Assembly (NCBI GenBank): GCA_964585485.1
Contig: CAZPDS010000056.1
Span: 1 to 16,650 of the forward strand
Length of the DNA: 16,650 nt
DNA from: CALGYY01 sp964585485
GTDB taxonomy: Bacteria; Bacteroidota; Bacteroidia; Bacteroidales; CAIWKO01
Reading direction: 5' to 3'
Shown piece by piece: positions 13,906 through 16,650 of this stretch. The notes under the pieces are model-generated. The model searched no databases, had not been told where the DNA came from, and saw only the letters and a program-made list of their open reading frames with translations. How positions within the stretch are numbered: the stretch's first letter is position 1; each line of letters begins with the position of its first letter. The translations under genes were made by a program, and so were the position numbers.

Positions 13906-14034
13906 TTAATCGGCCAATATTTCCGTTAAAATTCCATCGGTTTCCTTCTCCAGTTGCAGAATTTCGGCCGTAATTTCTTTAATACTACGGGGCGGTATAT
14001 AGTTGTAAACCCGTCTATTCCTGCTCTGTTGGAA
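13906..14034 (-). pseudogene. C-terminal remnant of a DNA methylase-like (HsdM-type) gene
   Basis: About 40 residues remain. The tail RRVYNYIPPRSIKEITAE followed by a coiled segment (residues LEKETDGILTEIL) and TAA resembles the C-terminal end of N-6 adenine methylase subunits. The frame continues to 14100 only as a shadow of the neighbouring HrgA-like remnant, so the homologous part seems to begin near 14030. Assignment from such a short piece is tentative. Confidence 0.4.
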
Positions 14035-14386
14035 TGTGCTTTTCCTTGCAATAATTCTCAACTTCCGTATCGTTTGCAAAATAGCCGTCACAGAATTCAT
14101 CGAGCTCTTTTTCGGCGCCCGAAATATATTTTTCGCTGGCGGTCATTAGTTTTTCTGTCTGTTCGATGAACCTGCTGAACTCTTCATTCATTTTGCAAAG
14201 TTTGTCAATGGTCTTAAAGTCCAGATCACGATATGCCGCAGGGAAAAGGATTTTGCTTTGATAAGGGTTTGCGTTCAATTCAATTATTCCAATACCAAAT
14301 GATTGATTTAAACGACCCATTTCTTCAATCAAACTATCACTGAACTCGAACGCGACCCGGTAAAATCTTTGATACGTGTTTGTGCA
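14015..14386 (-). pseudogene. C-terminal remnant of an HrgA-like (COG2958-type) protein
   Basis: The frame is open from 14386 to the stop at 14015. The recognisable part, RFYRVAFEFSDSLIEEMGRL, then NQSFGIGIIELNANPYQSKI, LFPAAYRDLDFKTIDKLCKM and a helical tail, matches the C-terminal half of HrgA-like proteins found in restriction loci. The N-terminal HARE-HTH part is absent. There is no ATG start in the homologous part; only a TTG at 14332 is available. Upstream it runs directly, in another frame, into the T5orf172 fragment. It is a deletion product, not a working gene. Confidence 0.55.
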
Positions 14387-14505
14387 TCACGGTCGGTATA
14401 GCCGATTTTGAGCAAACCCTTGTGCGTAGCCACACCTACCAATTCATAGGCATAAATGGTGGGATTGGTGGTTGGACGGGGAGGAAAAAATTCATTTTTA
14501 CTCAT
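14329..14505 (-). pseudogene. N-terminal remnant of a T5orf172/GIY-YIG restriction-associated gene
   Basis: From the ATG at 14505 58 codons remain. MSKNEFFPPRPTTNPTIYAY begins the frame, and YELVGVATHKGLLKIGYTDR is the core of a T5orf172-type GIY-YIG domain (Tyr and KIGYT are visible). After QTRIK (about 14370) the homology stops, and the frame ends at 14329 in sequence belonging to the HrgA-like remnant. The ATG overlaps the BRO gene stop as ATGAGTAA, which shows the original gene order. Such domains often head large helicase/restriction proteins. Confidence 0.55.
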
Positions 14506-15343
14506 CCTTTTTCGTTTTAGCATCCTCGATACCCAGGACCTCTTTAGCGTTCAACGAACTCACTACTTTTTTACCCGTTTTAGATTCGAGCTCTTTTAGT
14601 GCTACTTTGGCCACATTGCCGCCTTGCCTGGCTGCTTTTTTACTTTCTTCAAAGTCTTTGGGGTTGGTTGCCTGCGAAATATCTTTGGTTGATGCCTCAG
14701 CAAGCATACTTAATATCAACTCGGTATTGGTCATGTTGTCGCGCAGGTTTTCCTTTTTCAGGCCTTTAAAAACTTTGTATTCTCTGGTGGTTTTTCCAGC
14801 CCACGCTTTGGTAATAATGTCGGTAAGTGTTGCAAATTGCTGTCTTTCTTTTAATCCTCGGTTTTTCCATTCGTCAGTAAGCTCTTTGCGTATTTCTATG
14901 CTTTTCAGTCGTTGATTTATCCAATTTTCGGAATAGCCCAATTTTATATACTGCTCCAATGCCCTATCTATACTCAATTCAGGATCTTGCATCTCGTCCA
15001 AGCGTTCAGCAGCTACTTGAGCCAACCAAAGTTTGAAAGGTTCTGCTTTGGGAGATGGGATCGATTGAATGAGACGAAACAATTGCTCAGTATCTGCCAC
15101 ATCCGTTTTGTAATATTTTCCATCAGCTGATTGCATTTTCAGTTGACTACAATTTGTAGCCAACTGACTGCCCTCCGTTTTTAGTCTCGTTTTGAGCACA
15201 CTCCAGTACTTTCGAGGGTTGGGGCTATCTGTTAAAACAGCAATAACATCCACAACAGATACAAACCACTTCTCCTGATCCGCATCCCAAACAGTGCGTA
15301 CCTGCTTATCTTCAAATAGTTGTATGGTTTCTTTTTTACTCAT
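14498..15343 (-). CDS. BRO-N domain protein, DinD-like
   Basis: This 281-residue protein is intact. Residues 5-110 form a BRO-N domain (IQLFEDKQVRTVWD, WFVSVVDVIAVLTDSPNPRKYW, LFRLIQSIPSPKAEPFKLWL), a DNA-binding-like module known from phage antirepressors. The C-terminal part (KVFKGLKKENLRDNMTNTEL, EASTKDISQATNPKDFEESK, AARQGGNVAKVALKELESKTGKKV) resembles DinD. The ATG at 15343 is preferred over 15355 because it overlaps the upstream stop (ATGAGTAA), a coupling repeated at its own end. Such genes occur inside restriction-modification operons, where their role is unclear. A candidate promoter lies at 15613-15620. Confidence 0.83.
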   Translation of the reverse strand: MSKKETIQLFEDKQVRTVWDADQEKWFVSVVDVIAVLTDSPNPRKYWSVLKTRLKTEGSQLATNCSQLKMQSADGKYYKTDVADTEQLFRLIQSIPSPKAEPFKLWLAQVAAERLDEMQDPELSIDRALEQYIKLGYSENWINQRLKSIEIRKELTDEWKNRGLKERQQFATLTDIITKAWAGKTTREYKVFKGLKKENLRDNMTNTELILSMLAEASTKDISQATNPKDFEESKKAARQGGNVAKVALKELESKTGKKVVSSLNAKEVLGIEDAKTKKDE

Positions 15344-15530
15344 CTTCAGCTTCATTTTGTGATAAATCCATTGGACGAATCATTGAATCAATGAAAGCTA
15401 TTTCATCTTCGGTCAAGCCGTATTTTTTGTAGAGCTTTTCGTCTGTCCAAGGTACGGAGAAGTCCTGCATGGGAACAAAGTGATATACTTTTTTGGTAGC
15501 ATGTTGTGCAGGCTTATTTAGTTGAACTTG
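15336..15530 (-). pseudogene. C-terminal remnant of a DNA methylase/restriction enzyme gene
   Basis: The frame opens after a TGA at 15531-15533 and runs 64 codons to TAA, overlapping the BRO start. The tail VYHFVPMQDFSVPWTDEKLY, KKYGLTEDEIAFIDSMIRPM and DLSQNEAEDE is typical of the end of Eco57I-like/N-6 methylase restriction proteins (the LYKKYGLTEDEIAFI..MIRPM signature). All catalytic parts (the NPPY-type motif) are missing. The first ATG inside is at 15470. A short peptide could still be translated and could couple translation to the BRO gene. Confidence 0.6.
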
Positions 15531-15612
15531 TCAAATTACTACTTCATTTTTCTTTTCTGTCGGTGTCGCCACTGTGTATGCGTGTTTTAACTTTTTTCTT
15601 TTTGGCCTTTCG

Positions 15613-15620
15613 CAAATATA
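15613..15620 (-). promoter_or_regulatory. candidate -7 element driving the methylase remnant and BRO gene
   Basis: The minus strand reads TATATTTG (TAnnTTTG), giving a start near 15606 and transcription leftward across the methylase remnant into the BRO gene. No clear -33 element is seen. Confidence 0.4.
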
Positions 15621-15632
15621 CTAAATAATATC

Positions 15633-15665
15633 GGCCGTATTCCCGGGATGTTCTGCAATACGGTC
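15633..15665. repeat. 9-bp inverted repeat downstream of the metallo-hydrolase gene
   Basis: GGCCGTATT (15633-15641) pairs with AATACGGTC (15657-15665) over nine positions with one G-T wobble, and the loop is 15 nt. It lies 66-98 nt past the stop of the minus-strand hydrolase gene and could be its 3' hairpin, though no T tract follows. The surrounding gap 15531-15730 shows no gene. Confidence 0.5.
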
Positions 15666-15730
15666 ACTCACAACCGCACGCAGCATGCGCCGTACGACCC
15701 TGGCGATTAGGTGTTGCTTTATTTATCCTG

Positions 15731-16579
15731 TCAGTCGCCCTTAAACACATCTGAGTATCCGTCAATAAATGAAACATCTCCAATCTTGTACATAGCTTTA
15801 GTTGAACCAAAAAAGTCCATTTGACGCAGCGGTTTAATAGAACTACTGTCGGTAAGGTACATTTCGATTGCATTCCTGATCTGGACGAGTTGCCCGTAAT
15901 TTACTTCTGGTTTCCCGTGCGATCCAAATACGCGATATTTCGCGTCGCTATTTTCCAGGATTACATTGATGCTATTTACATACGCTCTACCGTCATCCAG
16001 AAGCAATAAGCCATTATAGATTAAATCTCCGGTAAAAATATATCCATTTTCATTGTCAATAATGGAGATCGACTCTTTCGTATGGCCGGGCGTAGGTAGA
16101 ATTTTAATCTTACGATTGCCCAGATCAATATCTTTCTCCACAGGGAATAATCCGGATATTTTTAAAGTTACAGTGCTTTTTGTTAAGGTCTCATCCTGCT
16201 TTAAATCGATCAGGCTATCGACAGATATCCTGTCTTTTAAGGATAGGATGTCCGGCATTGCAATTCGATTAAAATCACCTATGCTTCCAATATGGTCAAA
16301 ATGAAAATGGGATAAGAGTACGGTAATGGGTAGTGTTGTCAGTGAGCGAATGAGCTGCGCGATGCTTTCATGCTTGTTTTCGCCAGTCCCCGCGTCAAAA
16401 AGAATAGCTTCCTTGCTCCCCATTATCAAAAAAACAGCATTGCCCTGTGAACTCCCGGGCTCAGAGATGATGTACGTTCTGTCATCAATTTTTTCGATAC
16501 TGTACCACCCACGCTTCTGCTTACAAGCACTTGTAATGAAAAGCAAAAGAATCATTACGCAAATATGTATGTGCTTCAT
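15731..16579 (-). CDS. metallo-beta-lactamase-fold hydrolase, exported, possible lipoprotein
   Basis: This 282-residue protein has an N-terminal signal (MKHIHICVMILLLFITSACK) whose ITSAC could be a lipobox (Cys19), though the -3 Thr is not optimal. The metallo-beta-lactamase motifs are complete: HFHFDH (His91, His93, Asp95, His96), PTPGHT (His166), FTGDLIY (Asp185) and GSHGKPE (His221), which predicts a binuclear zinc site. The substrate cannot be told: the superfamily includes lactonases, sulfatases, glyoxalase II-like enzymes and true beta-lactamases. It does not look like a known resistance enzyme. The start at 16579 precedes the signal sequence. The gene is isolated from its neighbours. 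Confidence 0.88.
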   Translation of the reverse strand: MKHIHICVMILLLFITSACKQKRGWYSIEKIDDRTYIISEPGSSQGNAVFLIMGSKEAILFDAGTGENKHESIAQLIRSLTTLPITVLLSHFHFDHIGSIGDFNRIAMPDILSLKDRISVDSLIDLKQDETLTKSTVTLKISGLFPVEKDIDLGNRKIKILPTPGHTKESISIIDNENGYIFTGDLIYNGLLLLDDGRAYVNSINVILENSDAKYRVFGSHGKPEVNYGQLVQIRNAIEMYLTDSSSIKPLRQMDFFGSTKAMYKIGDVSFIDGYSDVFKGD

Positions 16580-16650
16580 TTTTGTCGTTTAAAGTAGCCA
16601 CTAAGGGTTGGCGGTATGACAAGTTGCCGATTGCGGGCGATTTCCTGGCA

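Noticed and set aside
15647..15700. Possible fourth copy of the dispersed repeat (GTTCTG, then CATGCGCC)
   Set aside because: Only two short, widely spaced matches to copy C; not convincing without a profile search.

Overview
The window reads as chromosomal DNA of a Bacteroidota (Cytophaga-Flavobacterium-Bacteroides type) bacterium with a GC-rich core genome. The evidence is a set of flexirubin/aryl-polyene type biosynthesis genes, Bacteroidota-style -7 promoter elements (TAnnTTTG) at several gene starts, the lack of clear Shine-Dalgarno sequences, and families common in that phylum (CBU_0592-like membrane protein, periplasmic M16C protease, small GIY-YIG proteins). No rRNA, tRNA, CRISPR array or intact insertion sequence was seen.

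Region 1 (about 31-5021, + strand) is one tight operon: ketosynthase, catalytically dead ketosynthase partner (chain-length-factor type), membrane-anchored polysaccharide deacetylase-like protein, LolA-like periplasmic carrier, hotdog dehydratase-like protein and a CysQ-type nucleotidase. Four of the five junctions overlap or are separated by 5 nt or less, and the remaining one by 13 nt. A candidate promoter lies just before the first gene. This looks like one transcription unit of an aryl polyene / flexirubin pigment locus. The ACP, ketoreductase, ligase and aromatic-starter genes are not in the window and presumably lie to the left. CysQ may remove the 3',5'-ADP released when ACPs are phosphopantetheinylated.

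Region 2 (5018-9254) holds a periplasmic glutathione peroxidase convergent with cysQ, a small three-helix membrane protein, and a divergent, exported M16C (presequence-protease-like) metalloprotease of 995 residues that ends at a clear intrinsic terminator.

Region 3 (9255-12392) is accessory, with all genes on the minus strand: a Qnr-like pentapeptide repeat protein, an exported CAP-domain protein, a small GIY-YIG-like protein with a degraded second motif, and a DUF4760-like membrane protein. The gaps carry inverted repeats and a degenerate dispersed repeat family found near gene 3' ends.

Region 4 (12393-15530) is clearly more AT-rich and looks acquired: a HigB/HigA toxin-antitoxin pair whose antitoxin carries an ImmA/IrrE-type metallopeptidase domain, then the wreck of a restriction-modification type locus. 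That wreck contains a methylase-like C-terminus, an HrgA-like C-terminus spliced onto the N-terminus of a T5orf172/GIY-YIG gene, one intact BRO-N/DinD-like gene, and another methylase C-terminus. The ATGAGTAA overlaps between successive genes still show the original operon order. Region 5 (15731-16579) is a metallo-beta-lactamase-fold hydrolase with an export signal.
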